Shown here piece by piece: positions 45,589-54,879 of a stretch of 64,000 nt of DNA (its first letter is position 1; the number at the start of each line of letters is the position of its first letter). Below the pieces are notes generated by a model. The model did not search any database and was not told where the DNA came from. It was given only the letters and a program-made list of their open reading frames with translations. The translations under genes and the position numbers were made by a program. This stretch comes from an uncultured Duncaniella sp. GTDB taxonomy: Bacteria > Bacteroidota > Bacteroidia > Bacteroidales > Muribaculaceae. Location: the NCBI GenBank assembly GCA_910576785.1, contig CAJTJG010000016.1, positions 1 through 64,000 of the forward strand. Direction: 5' to 3'.

Positions 45589-47306
45589 CGCGGGGTGATC
45601 CCCTTGACCATGAGCTGTATTGACGGCGAGCCCTTGCGTTTGTTCTCCTCTATGGTATAGCAGATATCAAACGGACGTCCGGCATGGATATGGGCGAAAT
45701 GGGCGGCGGAGTTGAAGGCTATGCCGTTGAACACTTTGCCCGACGTATCGTCCACCAACTCGAGCTTGATATGCTCGCCGGCCTTACCAACAAGCTTGCT
45801 CGTGCCGAAATCCTTGACCGATCGGGTGCAGAATACCGGCTTGGCGTTGCCCGGGCCGAACGGATTGAAACGCCTCAGCAGACAGAGAAACTCGTTGGAT
45901 ATCTCCGAGAATGTCAGATAGGCGTCAATATCGAGCGTAGGACGCAGCTGGTCGGGGCGAATGTTGTCTGTGACATATTGCTCGAAACGCCGCGTGAACT
46001 CCGGTATGTTCTCCTCCTTGAGCGAGAGGCCTACGGCATAGGTGTGTCCACCGAAATTCTCCAGAAGATCGCGTGCGCTCTCCACGGCGCTGTACACGTC
46101 AAAACCCTGCACCGAACGGCTGGATCCCGTGGCGAGCCCTCCGGCAAAGGTGAGCACCACCGTAGGCTTGTAGTAAAGCTCCGTAAGGCGTGAGGCCACG
46201 ATGCCGATTATACCCTTGTGCCAATCCTTGTTGTAGATCACTATGGTCTTCTTGTCGGAGTGGGTCTCACCTCGGGCCTCGAGGATGGCATTGGCCTCGT
46301 CGGTGATCATCTTGTCAAGCTCCTTACGGTCCTGATTGTAGCGGTCTATCTCCTTGGCGAGAGTCAGCGCGTCGGCCGAGTTGCGGCTCACGAGCAGATC
46401 AACAGCCTCCTTGCCGCTCTGCATACGTCCCGACGCATTGATGCGCGGCCCTATCTTGAATATCACATCCGATATGGTGATCTCCTTGCCCGAAAGGCCG
46501 CAGGTGCGTATTATGGCCCGCAGACCCATGTTTGGGTTCGAGTTCAGACGCTTCAGTCCGTAGTAGGTGAGTATACGGTTCTCCCCTACCATCGGCACGA
46601 TGTCGGCGGCGATGGACACGGCCACAAGGTCGAGCATCCCCTCCAGGTCGGCGGTGCCGAGACCGTTGGAGATGGCGAACGCCTGCATAAGCTTGAAGCC
46701 AACACCGCACCCCGACAGATGGGAGCACGGATAGGTCGAACCCTCGAGCTTTGGATTGAGTATCGCCACGGCCGGAGGCAGCACCTCGTCGGCCACATGA
46801 TGGTCACATATTATGAAGTCTATGCCCAACGTGCGGGCATAAGCTATCTCCTCGACGGCCTTGATACCGCAGTCGAGGATGATGAAGAGGTTAACCCCCT
46901 TTTCAGCCGCCATGTCGATGGTAGCCTTCGATATGCCATATCCGTCCTCAGTGCGGGTGGGGATATAGTAATCGATGTTGGAGTAGTAGGCGCGGAGATA
47001 CTTGTAGACGAGGGCCACGGCTGTGGTGCCGTCCACATCGTAGTCTCCGTAGACCATTATCTTCTCCTTCGACCCCATGGCACGGTTGAGCCGCCCGACG
47101 GCACGGTCCATGTCGGGCATCAGAAACGGGTCATGCAGATCCCTGAGCGAGGGATGGAAAAATTTCTCCGCTTCCTCGACAGTGGATATGCCCCGCTGTG
47201 CAAGCAGCTCGCTAACGGGCGGGACTCCCGAATAGCGCGCCGCCAGTCGGGATTCTGCTTCTTGCTCGTCGGATGTAAGGGGACAGTAATTCCATTTACT
47301 TGTCAT
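45585..47306 (-). CDS. recJ: Single-stranded-DNA-specific exonuclease RecJ
   Basis: DHH-family 5'-3' exonuclease, 573 aa from the ATG at 47306 (the longer frame to 47447 would run through the promoter region). Motif I DYDVDG is at 88-93, the DHH motif at 168-170 (ICDHHVADE), followed by the DHHA1 domain (GGHTYAVGLSL) and the C-terminal OB-fold. It works with the downstream RecQ in recombination repair, and the two genes overlap by four bases. Confidence 0.95.
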   Translation of the reverse strand: MTSKWNYCPLTSDEQEAESRLAARYSGVPPVSELLAQRGISTVEEAEKFFHPSLRDLHDPFLMPDMDRAVGRLNRAMGSKEKIMVYGDYDVDGTTAVALVYKYLRAYYSNIDYYIPTRTEDGYGISKATIDMAAEKGVNLFIILDCGIKAVEEIAYARTLGIDFIICDHHVADEVLPPAVAILNPKLEGSTYPCSHLSGCGVGFKLMQAFAISNGLGTADLEGMLDLVAVSIAADIVPMVGENRILTYYGLKRLNSNPNMGLRAIIRTCGLSGKEITISDVIFKIGPRINASGRMQSGKEAVDLLVSRNSADALTLAKEIDRYNQDRKELDKMITDEANAILEARGETHSDKKTIVIYNKDWHKGIIGIVASRLTELYYKPTVVLTFAGGLATGSSRSVQGFDVYSAVESARDLLENFGGHTYAVGLSLKEENIPEFTRRFEQYVTDNIRPDQLRPTLDIDAYLTFSEISNEFLCLLRRFNPFGPGNAKPVFCTRSVKDFGTSKLVGKAGEHIKLELVDDTSGKVFNGIAFNSAAHFAHIHAGRPFDICYTIEENKRKGSPSIQLMVKGITPR

Positions 47307-47420
47307 TATATAGTTTTTTTCTTTTTCAGAAGCGGGACCGCTGCACGGGGGTGCGGCGGTAGAGGAGAGCGTGTGATAAGGAGAGCTGCCGTATCGGTAG
47401 GAGAGATAAGGTATTGTCAG

Positions 47421-47465
47421 CGCAACTTTGCGGAAAGCGTAGTACACGCCTTCCGCAAAGTTACG
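47421..47465. promoter_or_regulatory. recJ promoter -7 element inside a 45-bp palindrome
   Basis: Minus-strand TAACTTTG (47456-47463) fits the -7 consensus for recJ-recQ. It lies within a 19-bp inverted repeat (47421-47439 with 47447-47465, two mismatches, 7-bp spacer TAGTACA) whose arms read CGnAACTTTGCGGAAnGCG. It could be an operator or a hairpin at the 5' end of the transcript. The rest of 47307-47534 shows nothing else. Confidence 0.5.
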
Positions 47466-47534
47466 TACAATCCGCGGAAAAAACCATATAAATAATGTTA
47501 AAGACAGGGCGGACCGGCGGATTACCCGCCTTTA

Positions 47535-48257
47535 TCACCTTACTTTCACCGATCCCATGGATGAGGAGGAGACGTTGCGGTTGTCCGTCCGCAGTTCTTT
47601 GGCCGAAAGCGAGGCTGCCGACGAGGCGGAGAGATCAGCATTGGCGGCATATCCCTTCAGGCTGACATCGGCACCCGATGATGACGAGGCCACCAGCTGA
47701 CGCACATCAAGCCCCTCCAGATCCACATCGGCACCCGACGAGCATGACACAATGGCCGACGTGGCCTTGAGCTTGTCTACCTCAATGTCGGCGCCCGATG
47801 AAGCTGAGATGTTCACCTGCTGGGCTGTCACGTTCTCAAATTCGATCCCGGCGCCCGACGAGGCCGACAGCATCAGGGTCTTCTTGGTATATTTGACCGG
47901 TGTCTTGGTCTTGATCTTGGCTCCGGCACTCACCGTGAAGTCGGCCACCAGCGGGCCGCGCAGAGTCACTATGACATCCTTCACGGTCTCGCCTCTCACG
48001 TTGCCGTCCTTGTCAGTGCTCGGACGCATGCAGAGCATCCCGTTGTCCACCTCGGCAACGATCCTGTCTATCTGATCGGAAGGACCGGATATCTCAACCG
48101 TAGTGTTCTTGCTGCCGGGCACATAGTTGACCTTGACCCCGGCTACAGCCGCCACGGTGGTATACGGCTTGGTGATATTTATGGTACGTTCGGCCGCTGA
48201 GGCTCCGAGAGCGAAAAGTGTCACGAGGAGTGACAGAAGGATGTGTTGACGTTTCAT
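47535..48257 (-). CDS. DUF2807 (GIN domain) secreted protein
   Basis: A 240-aa exported protein with signal peptide MKRQHILLSLLVTLFALGASA; the ATG at 48257 is preferred to one 24 bp upstream because it opens the signal peptide directly. The mature part is a repetitive right-handed beta-helix of the head-GIN/DUF2807 type with recurring units such as SASSGADIEVDKL, SCSSGADVDLEGL and SSSSGADVSLKGY. Such proteins are found in the periplasm or at the surface of Bacteroidetes; role unknown. Confidence 0.85.
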   Translation of the reverse strand: MKRQHILLSLLVTLFALGASAAERTINITKPYTTVAAVAGVKVNYVPGSKNTTVEISGPSDQIDRIVAEVDNGMLCMRPSTDKDGNVRGETVKDVIVTLRGPLVADFTVSAGAKIKTKTPVKYTKKTLMLSASSGAGIEFENVTAQQVNISASSGADIEVDKLKATSAIVSCSSGADVDLEGLDVRQLVASSSSGADVSLKGYAANADLSASSAASLSAKELRTDNRNVSSSSMGSVKVR

Positions 48258-48326
48258 GATTGTTTTAATTGTTTTTATCATAAGACGTCAGCGGCCGGCC
48301 AAAGTTACACCGGATTGTGTTATTTT

Positions 48327-49238
48327 TCAAATTTTCTGTACATGCACGTCCATCTGCGGGAAGGGGAACGACATGTTGCCACGCGCGGGAAGCTCCTCGT
48401 AGAAGCGCTCGTTGAACGCAAAGAACACGTCCCAATACTCCTCTTTCCTCACCCACACACGCACCGCGAGTGTCACAGCCGAGTCATCAAGCGAGGCCAC
48501 GAACACCTTCGGGCCGGTGCCGGCTCCGGCTGGGGAGGTCTCCTCGGCGAATACGCGCGGATCCTCGGCGAGCATCGACAGAATGGCGGCGCGGACAGGC
48601 TCCACCTTGTCGCCGTAGGATATACCCAGCTTCCACTCCACACGCCTGTAAAGCTGTGTGGTGGAGTTGTTGATGGTACCGGTGGAGAGACCTCCGTTGG
48701 GGATGATGATGGTCTTGTTGTCGGGCGTGGTGATGACGGTATTGAATATCTCGATCTTCCTCACGGTGCCCGCATATCCCTGCGCCTCGATGGCATCACC
48801 CACACGGAACGGCTTGAGGAGCAGTATCAGCACACCCCCGGCAAAGTTCTGGAGCGTGCCGCTCAGCGCCATACCTATGGCCACGCCGGCCGAGGCGAAG
48901 AGCGCCAGGAAGGAGCTGGTCTCTATCCCGAGTATACCGATCACCGTGACGATGAGGATGAAATAGAGCACTATGTTGACGAAACTGAGCACAAACGTGG
49001 TCAACGACGCCTCCACATTGCGCTTGTGCAGTATGCTCTCCACAAGCGAATAGATGCGCCGTATGATCCATCGGCCGATATAGAACACGGCCACGGCTAT
49101 CGCCAGCGAGATGGCGAAGCGCACAAGGTCGCTCACAAGATTGTTGATAAGCTCGTCAAACGACATGTTTTTCAGTGCGGCGATCTCGCGCGAGGGCGCC
49201 ACAGTGTCGGCAGGAAGAGTGACGGGGGTCTGTGTCAT
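48327..49238 (-). CDS. Small-conductance mechanosensitive channel (MscS family)
   Basis: A 303-aa inner-membrane channel releasing solutes on hypo-osmotic shock. Three membrane helices (about 38-58, 80-103, 110-130) end in the pore helix LFASAGVAIGMALSGTLQNFAGG, followed by the beta domain (PFRVGDAIEAQGYAGTV) and the cytoplasmic alpha/beta cage. This is the simple three-helix type without large N-terminal additions. Monocistronic in appearance. Confidence 0.93.
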   Translation of the reverse strand: MTQTPVTLPADTVAPSREIAALKNMSFDELINNLVSDLVRFAISLAIAVAVFYIGRWIIRRIYSLVESILHKRNVEASLTTFVLSFVNIVLYFILIVTVIGILGIETSSFLALFASAGVAIGMALSGTLQNFAGGVLILLLKPFRVGDAIEAQGYAGTVRKIEIFNTVITTPDNKTIIIPNGGLSTGTINNSTTQLYRRVEWKLGISYGDKVEPVRAAILSMLAEDPRVFAEETSPAGAGTGPKVFVASLDDSAVTLAVRVWVRKEEYWDVFFAFNERFYEELPARGNMSFPFPQMDVHVQKI

Positions 49239-49268
49239 TTATCTGTAAGTTTCTATTTCTGTTATAAG

Positions 49269-50441
49269 TCAGTCCTTGTAGGCGGGGCATGTGGAGGCTA
49301 CGTCGCGCCACCATGCCAGTGTGTCATAACCGCGGTAAGTAAGTTCGGAGGCATTGCGGGGAGCGTGCACCCCGAGTCCACAGTAGCGCTCCATGCGCAG
49401 ATTCCCTATGCCCAACGTTGTGGTGGCGCAGTATATCACAGTGCCTGCCAGAGCATCACGCCACTCAGCGAGCAGCGCTGACTCCTCTCCGGCCAGAAGC
49501 GCCATGTAGTCATCCATATCGTAGCTCCAGCACCGCTCGCCGGGTATCACATAGCGCTGCATGGAGGTGACATCTTCGGGATATGAGGTCACAGTGGCAA
49601 GGATATCGCGGGTGGTACGGGCCAGACGCTCCAGACCGGAGGTCTGTATGACGGTCATCTGGCATGGACGGTTTCTGCTCTCATACCAATTCATGGTGTT
49701 CGCAGCGGCCTCTGTTGCCAAGGGCGTCTTGGCAAAAAGGCACTCGAGATTCTCGTCATAAGGCATACCCTCTATGCCGAGTTCGGTGGGCGAGGCTATG
49801 ATCACGGGAGCGAGCGAGCGCAACTCCCACACGGTCTCCACATTTCCCATCAGGCAACAGTCGAAGTAAATGAAACTGAACCGCTCATCCTTGAGTGTGT
49901 CATAGAGAGTGGGGAGCGTGATATGATGTCCGCGGTCGTCGCCAAACGAACGGTAGCGGTTGTCATCAGGATTTACCGGACCAAGCCAACCGTTGGCATG
50001 GCTCCACATCACCAGGCCATAGTCATCGGCCGGTGCGAAGCTCTTCATGTCGGCCATCACCTCGCTCATGCGCGAGGGGTCCACCGAATAGACTGCACGG
50101 TCATCCGAATAAGATTTTAGCTCCTTCAGGCCGCCGGCAGTTACCTCAAGCAGCCGCGGTGGGAGGGTCTCTCCGTTCTCGGTGAGAAAACGCCCGTAAT
50201 AGACTATCAGACGGCCACCGTTGAACCCCGTGGTGGATGCAGCCATGACCATCTCGTCAAGGTCATCCTTGTCACAGTCCCAATCGGTGGACAGATTGTT
50301 GTCGGCCACCATATAGACAAGAATGGTACGGCTCACCGGATCAGGCACCGGAGCCGGAGCCGGATCAGGCTCATCATTGCCACATCCGGCCATTATCGCT
50401 ATCATAGCGAGATAAATAAGTGAATGCAAAAGCTTTTCCAT
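49269..50441 (-). CDS. Clostripain-like C11 family cysteine peptidase, lipoprotein
   Basis: A 390-aa lipoprotein (lipobox IMAGC, Cys20) with a Pro/Ala/Asp-rich linker after it (about 22-36). The caspase-like catalytic dyad of clan CD is visible as H148 in WSHANGW and C196 in FDCCLMG. Homologues cleave after basic residues; specificity here is not proven. Gut Bacteroidales carry several such surface or periplasmic proteases. Confidence 0.88.
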   Translation of the reverse strand: MEKLLHSLIYLAMIAIMAGCGNDEPDPAPAPVPDPVSRTILVYMVADNNLSTDWDCDKDDLDEMVMAASTTGFNGGRLIVYYGRFLTENGETLPPRLLEVTAGGLKELKSYSDDRAVYSVDPSRMSEVMADMKSFAPADDYGLVMWSHANGWLGPVNPDDNRYRSFGDDRGHHITLPTLYDTLKDERFSFIYFDCCLMGNVETVWELRSLAPVIIASPTELGIEGMPYDENLECLFAKTPLATEAAANTMNWYESRNRPCQMTVIQTSGLERLARTTRDILATVTSYPEDVTSMQRYVIPGERCWSYDMDDYMALLAGEESALLAEWRDALAGTVIYCATTTLGIGNLRMERYCGLGVHAPRNASELTYRGYDTLAWWRDVASTCPAYKD

Positions 50442-50488
50442 ATCTGTCTATAACGTATTTCCCACGCCGATTATTTCATAAAACAACA

Positions 50489-50764
50489 TCAAAACAAATC
50501 CGAATGGGTACCTGTATCAAGGAGCAGAAGTGTAAGTTCCTTATCATTTTGTTCCCATAGCAATAACCAATCCGGTTTGATATGGCATTCCCACACCCCA
50601 TCATAATTACCGGATAATCTATGAGGTTTATATCTGGGTGGTAATGTGCCTTCATTTGCGAGAAACGACACTACACGTTTAAACTCCGACATATCAAGAC
50701 CTCTTTTGATACACTTCCTTAAAGATTTTTCAAATCTATGTGTGGTAGTAATCAAATAATTCAT
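50489..50764 (-). CDS. YafQ-family toxin of a type II toxin-antitoxin pair
   Basis: A 91-aa RelE/ParE-superfamily mRNA interferase. The E. coli YafQ active-site set (H50, H63, D67, W68, H87, F91) has matching residues here at H48, H61, D65, W66, H87 and F91, so the toxin looks active. The gene begins within the antitoxin stop (ATGA). Both genes are more AT-rich than their surroundings, as usual for mobile toxin-antitoxin modules. Confidence 0.9.
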   Translation of the reverse strand: MNYLITTTHRFEKSLRKCIKRGLDMSEFKRVVSFLANEGTLPPRYKPHRLSGNYDGVWECHIKPDWLLLWEQNDKELTLLLLDTGTHSDLF

Positions 50765-50964
50765 ATGCCGAATGCATCAAACATCTCCTCCGGACTTTGA
50801 TATCGGGTGATACGCCCTGTCCGGACATCCTCGCGGGCTTCCTCTATTCCTTTTTTTTCCTTCTTTCGGGCACTGACCACTGACACACCATCAATGGCAT
50901 TCAATACCCGCTTAAGATAGGGAATAATGGCTTTATTCTCTATATTTATTGTCAGCTGTACCAT
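50761..50964 (-). CDS. Antitoxin of the YafQ-type pair
   Basis: A 67-aa partner encoded directly upstream of the toxin with a 4-bp overlap. The N-terminal half (VQLTINIENKAIIPYLKRVL) looks like a small beta-alpha dimer unit; the C-terminal half (TRYQSPEEMFDAFGI) is the likely toxin-wrapping tail. It is not a recognisable DinJ or RelB sequence; the call rests on size, overlap and position. TAAATTTG at 50984-50991 (minus) is a probable -7 element. Confidence 0.82.
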   Translation of the reverse strand: MVQLTINIENKAIIPYLKRVLNAIDGVSVVSARKKEKKGIEEAREDVRTGRITRYQSPEEMFDAFGI

Positions 50965-51048
50965 ATTTCAAATCTTTTATCCACAAATTTACAACAATTT
51001 ACCTGTATTTTTTTCAAAAGATTATCTTTTTACAGTTTTTTATTATCA

Positions 51049-52716
51049 TCAATAGTGGAACGATGACCCGCCGAGGAATTCGCGCAGCAGACTTGTCGGA
51101 GGAATGACACGTGATGGTATCGGAGCGAAATAGTTGAGGAAACGGCGCAGACGATGGGCGGTGGCATACTCCACACGGTCGCGCGGCACGGTGCGGAGCA
51201 CCCTCTCAGCCTCGTCGCGTATCACACCGAGTTCAAACAGCAGCGAGGAGTTGAATATCGAGTCGGCATTCTCCTGATAAGGGAATATCCACTTCTCCTC
51301 CCCCCGGCGCACGCTCGGCCAGCGGGCTATGGTGTCGATGGGCGATGTGCCGCGGTATTTGTAGTCGCGTATCATGCGGCGTAGCAGACGGTTGTCGGTA
51401 GTGGACACCCAGTTGTGATTGTCGATGGTGATGCTTGACAGCGCGGACACATACACACGGTACTTCATCCGCTCCTCCACACCCTCCGTGAGCTGCGGAT
51501 TCAGACCATGTATACCCTCGATGAGCAGGATGGTGTCGGGTTGCAGACTGATGCGGTGGCCACGGAACTCGCGCTCCCCTTTCTCAAAGTTATAGTATGG
51601 AAGCTCCACCTCCTCGCCGGCTATAAGACGGTTGAGATGATCGTTGAACAGCTCGAGGTCCAGGGCGAAGAGCGATTCATAGTCCTTCTCGCCATTCTCG
51701 TCGAGCGGTGTGCGGTGGCGGTCCACGAAGTAATCATCGAGCGATATCATCACCGGCTTGATGAGATTGGTGAGCAGCTCTATGCTCAGACGCTTGGTGA
51801 ACGTTGTCTTGCCCGACGACGATGGGCCGGCTATCAGCACCACCCTCGCCCCTCCATCGCGATGGCGTGCGGTAATGGTGTCGGCTATCTCGCGGATATA
51901 CTTGTTGTGGAGCGCCTCGGCTACGTTGACCATCATGTCATCCTCCTTCTTCTCCACTATCTCATTGACATCTCCTGCATTGGATATGCCTATGATACGG
52001 TTGAAACGCTTGTACTGCACGAAGGCCTCGAACACTTTGGGCTGCGGCACCATGGGGGCCACACGCGACGGATCGGCGGGATCGGCCCCGAGGAGCAGGA
52101 ACCCGTCGCGGTAGGTGACAATGTCGAACGCGCGTATCATTCCCGTGCGCGGCAGGAGCGGACCCTGACATGTATCGGCCAGTCCGTCAAGACGGTAATA
52201 GACCGTATACAGCTCATGGAGCGTGTGGAGCAGCTTGACTTTCTGCTCCAGACCCTGCGATGCGAACATGCGTATCACATCTTCCGTAGGGCGCTCGCGG
52301 CGTTCTATGGGATGATCCTCAGCTATGAGGCGGGCCATCTCACGCCGCAGCAGTCCCGCATTGGCATCATCGGCCGTCAATCCGTCTACGCGGCAGAAGA
52401 GCCCGCCGCATACGGAGTGGCTTATGGTGAGGACACTCCCCGGCGCCACCGACTCGACGGCGCGGTAGAGCACCATGCACAGCGAGGCCGTATGACACCG
52501 CTTCCCCTCGGGCGATCCGTAGGGGAGGAACTCCACCTGCTTGGGGGTGAAGACCGTGAACACAAGATCCTCCACCTTGTTGTTGACACGGGCACACACG
52601 GGTGTGAAACCAAGCCTGTCGCCGAGGCGTGAGGCTATGTCGTCGAGAGTCTCTCCCCCGCTGAAGGGGATATAGGTCCCGAGGTTGATACAGAAGATCT
52701 TGAGTGAATCGGTCAT
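51049..52716 (-). CDS. Uridine kinase-like nucleoside kinase with ThrRS-like N-terminus
   Basis: A 555-aa protein that fuses a TGS/threonyl-tRNA-synthetase editing-like region (about 1-200) to a P-loop phosphoribulokinase/uridine kinase domain with Walker A GPSSSGKT at 297-304 and SLDDYFVDRHRTP downstream. This architecture is common in Bacteroidetes and Firmicutes and is annotated as nucleoside kinase. The link to tRNA-like domains is evolutionary; substrate is unproven. It lies in a long minus-strand run with 27 bp to the HIT gene upstream. Confidence 0.9.
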   Translation of the reverse strand: MTDSLKIFCINLGTYIPFSGGETLDDIASRLGDRLGFTPVCARVNNKVEDLVFTVFTPKQVEFLPYGSPEGKRCHTASLCMVLYRAVESVAPGSVLTISHSVCGGLFCRVDGLTADDANAGLLRREMARLIAEDHPIERRERPTEDVIRMFASQGLEQKVKLLHTLHELYTVYYRLDGLADTCQGPLLPRTGMIRAFDIVTYRDGFLLLGADPADPSRVAPMVPQPKVFEAFVQYKRFNRIIGISNAGDVNEIVEKKEDDMMVNVAEALHNKYIREIADTITARHRDGGARVVLIAGPSSSGKTTFTKRLSIELLTNLIKPVMISLDDYFVDRHRTPLDENGEKDYESLFALDLELFNDHLNRLIAGEEVELPYYNFEKGEREFRGHRISLQPDTILLIEGIHGLNPQLTEGVEERMKYRVYVSALSSITIDNHNWVSTTDNRLLRRMIRDYKYRGTSPIDTIARWPSVRRGEEKWIFPYQENADSIFNSSLLFELGVIRDEAERVLRTVPRDRVEYATAHRLRRFLNYFAPIPSRVIPPTSLLREFLGGSSFHY

Positions 52717-52743
52717 ACGTCCTTGCTGTTTTAGAGATTATCG

Positions 52744-53169
52744 TCAGAGATTCTCGCGGATAGCGGCTATCATGGAGTCATACTCCTCGTCCGTGAGATA
52801 TGTCTCGCCGGGATTCATGCGGAATGTGCCGCCGTAGTCGGGACCATCCACATACTTGGGAGCCAGATGGAAGTGAAGGTGCGAGAGCTTGTCACTGTAG
52901 GCTCCGTAGTTGATCTTCTCGGGGTTGAAAGCCTTCTGCATGGCACGGGTCACGCGGGCCACATCGGCCATGAAGAGATTGCGCTCCTCATCCGAGAGTT
53001 CGTTGAGGTCGTTGACATGACCGTTGTAGGCCACGAGGCAACGTCCACGGTAGGTCTGCTCCCTGAAGAGGAATGCGCGTGACACACTCAGGGGAGCTAT
53101 CTCGATCATGAGATCGTGGAGAGTCTGGTTATTTGTGCAGTAGAGGCACTCTTTGGGATCGCTGTACAT
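52744..53169 (-). CDS. HIT family nucleotide-binding protein
   Basis: A 141-aa histidine-triad protein, with the triad H97-x-H99-x-H101 in SHLHFHLAP. HIT proteins hydrolyse or transfer nucleoside phosphoramidates and dinucleotides. The N-terminal CLYC pair (C8, C11) may bind zinc as in some HIT/GalT-like proteins. Substrate unknown. It lies between the endonuclease and nucleoside-kinase genes. Confidence 0.9.
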   Translation of the reverse strand: MYSDPKECLYCTNNQTLHDLMIEIAPLSVSRAFLFREQTYRGRCLVAYNGHVNDLNELSDEERNLFMADVARVTRAMQKAFNPEKINYGAYSDKLSHLHFHLAPKYVDGPDYGGTFRMNPGETYLTDEEYDSMIAAIRENL

Positions 53170-53191
53170 TGTATATCTGATTTAAGGTTGA

Positions 53192-54850
53192 TTAATATGC
53201 TATGAGTTTCACAGGCACGGGATGCTCGGCCGTGGTGAGGATATACACTCCGTCGGGCAGATTCAGCTCCATGTCGGGGCCCACTGTCGGGATGGTCATG
53301 ACGAGGCGTCCGGCAGCGTCATACACACGTCCGTCAGTGTGAGGCACAGTAGTACGGATGTGTATCACGCCCGGATAGCATGTGGCCTCGAGGGGCGACA
53401 CGGCATCTACCGCCGATATGCCGGAGTGTGACACGAACACCACATTGCTGGCCGGCGAGCGGAAGCCGAGACGCACACTCTGCACCGAATAGCTCTCGCT
53501 CTCGGAGGCGTTGAAGTCACTGATGGTCACCGACGGGGTCTCTCCGTCAAGCTCCATCTCCTCGGTGATCACATTGCCCCCCACATAACGGTTGCGGGTG
53601 AGTATATAGGCGTCTATCACCTCGGGAGCCTCGCTCCACGATGCCGTATAGGAGTCGGACGTGATGTCCGATGCCTCATAGGCCGTCAAGGCCGACAGTG
53701 TGGGCACCTCGCGGGCCTCACCGTGGAAGTTGACATATATGCCCGTGCCGGGGAGGCCACCGTCATATATAAGTATACGTGCATCATGCTCGCCAACCTC
53801 AGTAGGTGTGTACGACACCTGCAGATAATACCCTGCAGATGAGTTCACAAGCTGTTGGTTGATAGTACGGGTGTCGAGTGTGAACATGCTCTTGTCCTGA
53901 CCGCCGAGCAGCAGCGACAGGGGCGACGAGAGATTCTCTCCCTTGAAGAACAGGAGTGCCTTGGCCTCCGACCCTACAGCTACCTCGCCGAAGTCGAGTG
54001 TGGTCTCGGCCACAGGAGCCGTAAGTATGGCCTGACCGCCGGGAGTCACACCGGTCGATACAATGAAGTTCTCGCCGCGCTTGTTGCCCCATATGTACTC
54101 TGCCAGATCGGGAAAATCGATAAAGGGATTGCGGTTGTTCTGATAGCCGTACACCAGTTCGTTGCGGTCCACCTCCTTTTCGCTCACAGGGTCCTCGCGG
54201 TGCCACTTGAGCAGCAGCTCGTAGGCCCACGGCGCGAGTGTGGGATAGTCATCCTGCTGAAGCATCCAGCGGTAATTCCTGGCCCATGTGAGATTGGAGT
54301 AACAGGTCACCACATAGAAATATGTACGCGCGAAGTCACCCTTATATTCATCGGCCGGCTCAAACACATACTGAGCGCCGGCGCCCTGACCCGTGACAGG
54401 ATAGCCCACCTTGCACACTCCGTTGTCGAGCTTCGTGGCGTTGGCCACCTCTCCGAGAGGATAGTTGCTCTTGGCCTGATTGGCAGGACCGTCGGCCGGA
54501 TAGAGATGAAACAGGTCTATGTAGGCCGGAGTGGACTGGCTGCCACCCCACCAGCTCTTGGGAAAGGAGTGCTCGCGGTTGAGGCCGGAGAACGAGGGGG
54601 CGTAGCGGGTCACGTTGGAGTACATGTCCCACCACTTGTCGGAGCGCGGATACACGTCAGTCACCTGAAAATATTTTGGTAGGTTGGAGTAGCTCGACAC
54701 TGTGGTGTGAGGATTGATCACCTCGTGCACAGCCTGTTTGAGCGCCGCGCCGTTCTTGCCGTTCAGACGGTTGTAGTATCCGTCAGGAATTGCTGCCGAT
54801 ACACCCGTGGCCATCATGGACACGAGAAAAAGTGTGATGATATTCTTCAT
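53192..54850 (-). CDS. Secreted endonuclease I family nuclease with C-terminal sorting-like tail
   Basis: A 552-aa exported nuclease from the ATG at 54850 (signal peptide 1-19, SMMATGVSA); a TTG 33 bp upstream is less likely. The beta-beta-alpha metal nuclease motif is NREHSFPKSWW (91-101, H94) with DLFHLYPAD (112-120) and N124/N129. After about 260 come an Ig-like domain, a fibronectin-type segment and a last 70 residues with VYDAAGRLVMTI and LPDGVYILTT, like a Por secretion tail. It probably degrades extracellular DNA for nutrition. Confidence 0.88.
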   Translation of the reverse strand: MKNIITLFLVSMMATGVSAAIPDGYYNRLNGKNGAALKQAVHEVINPHTTVSSYSNLPKYFQVTDVYPRSDKWWDMYSNVTRYAPSFSGLNREHSFPKSWWGGSQSTPAYIDLFHLYPADGPANQAKSNYPLGEVANATKLDNGVCKVGYPVTGQGAGAQYVFEPADEYKGDFARTYFYVVTCYSNLTWARNYRWMLQQDDYPTLAPWAYELLLKWHREDPVSEKEVDRNELVYGYQNNRNPFIDFPDLAEYIWGNKRGENFIVSTGVTPGGQAILTAPVAETTLDFGEVAVGSEAKALLFFKGENLSSPLSLLLGGQDKSMFTLDTRTINQQLVNSSAGYYLQVSYTPTEVGEHDARILIYDGGLPGTGIYVNFHGEAREVPTLSALTAYEASDITSDSYTASWSEAPEVIDAYILTRNRYVGGNVITEEMELDGETPSVTISDFNASESESYSVQSVRLGFRSPASNVVFVSHSGISAVDAVSPLEATCYPGVIHIRTTVPHTDGRVYDAAGRLVMTIPTVGPDMELNLPDGVYILTTAEHPVPVKLIAY

Positions 54851-54879
54851 CTTGCAGGTCAGGGTTGTATGTATGAAAG

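Noticed and set aside
46218..47495. 425-codon open frame on the plus strand
   Set aside because: Antisense to recJ; His/Val/Gly-rich shadow composition and no recognisable motif.
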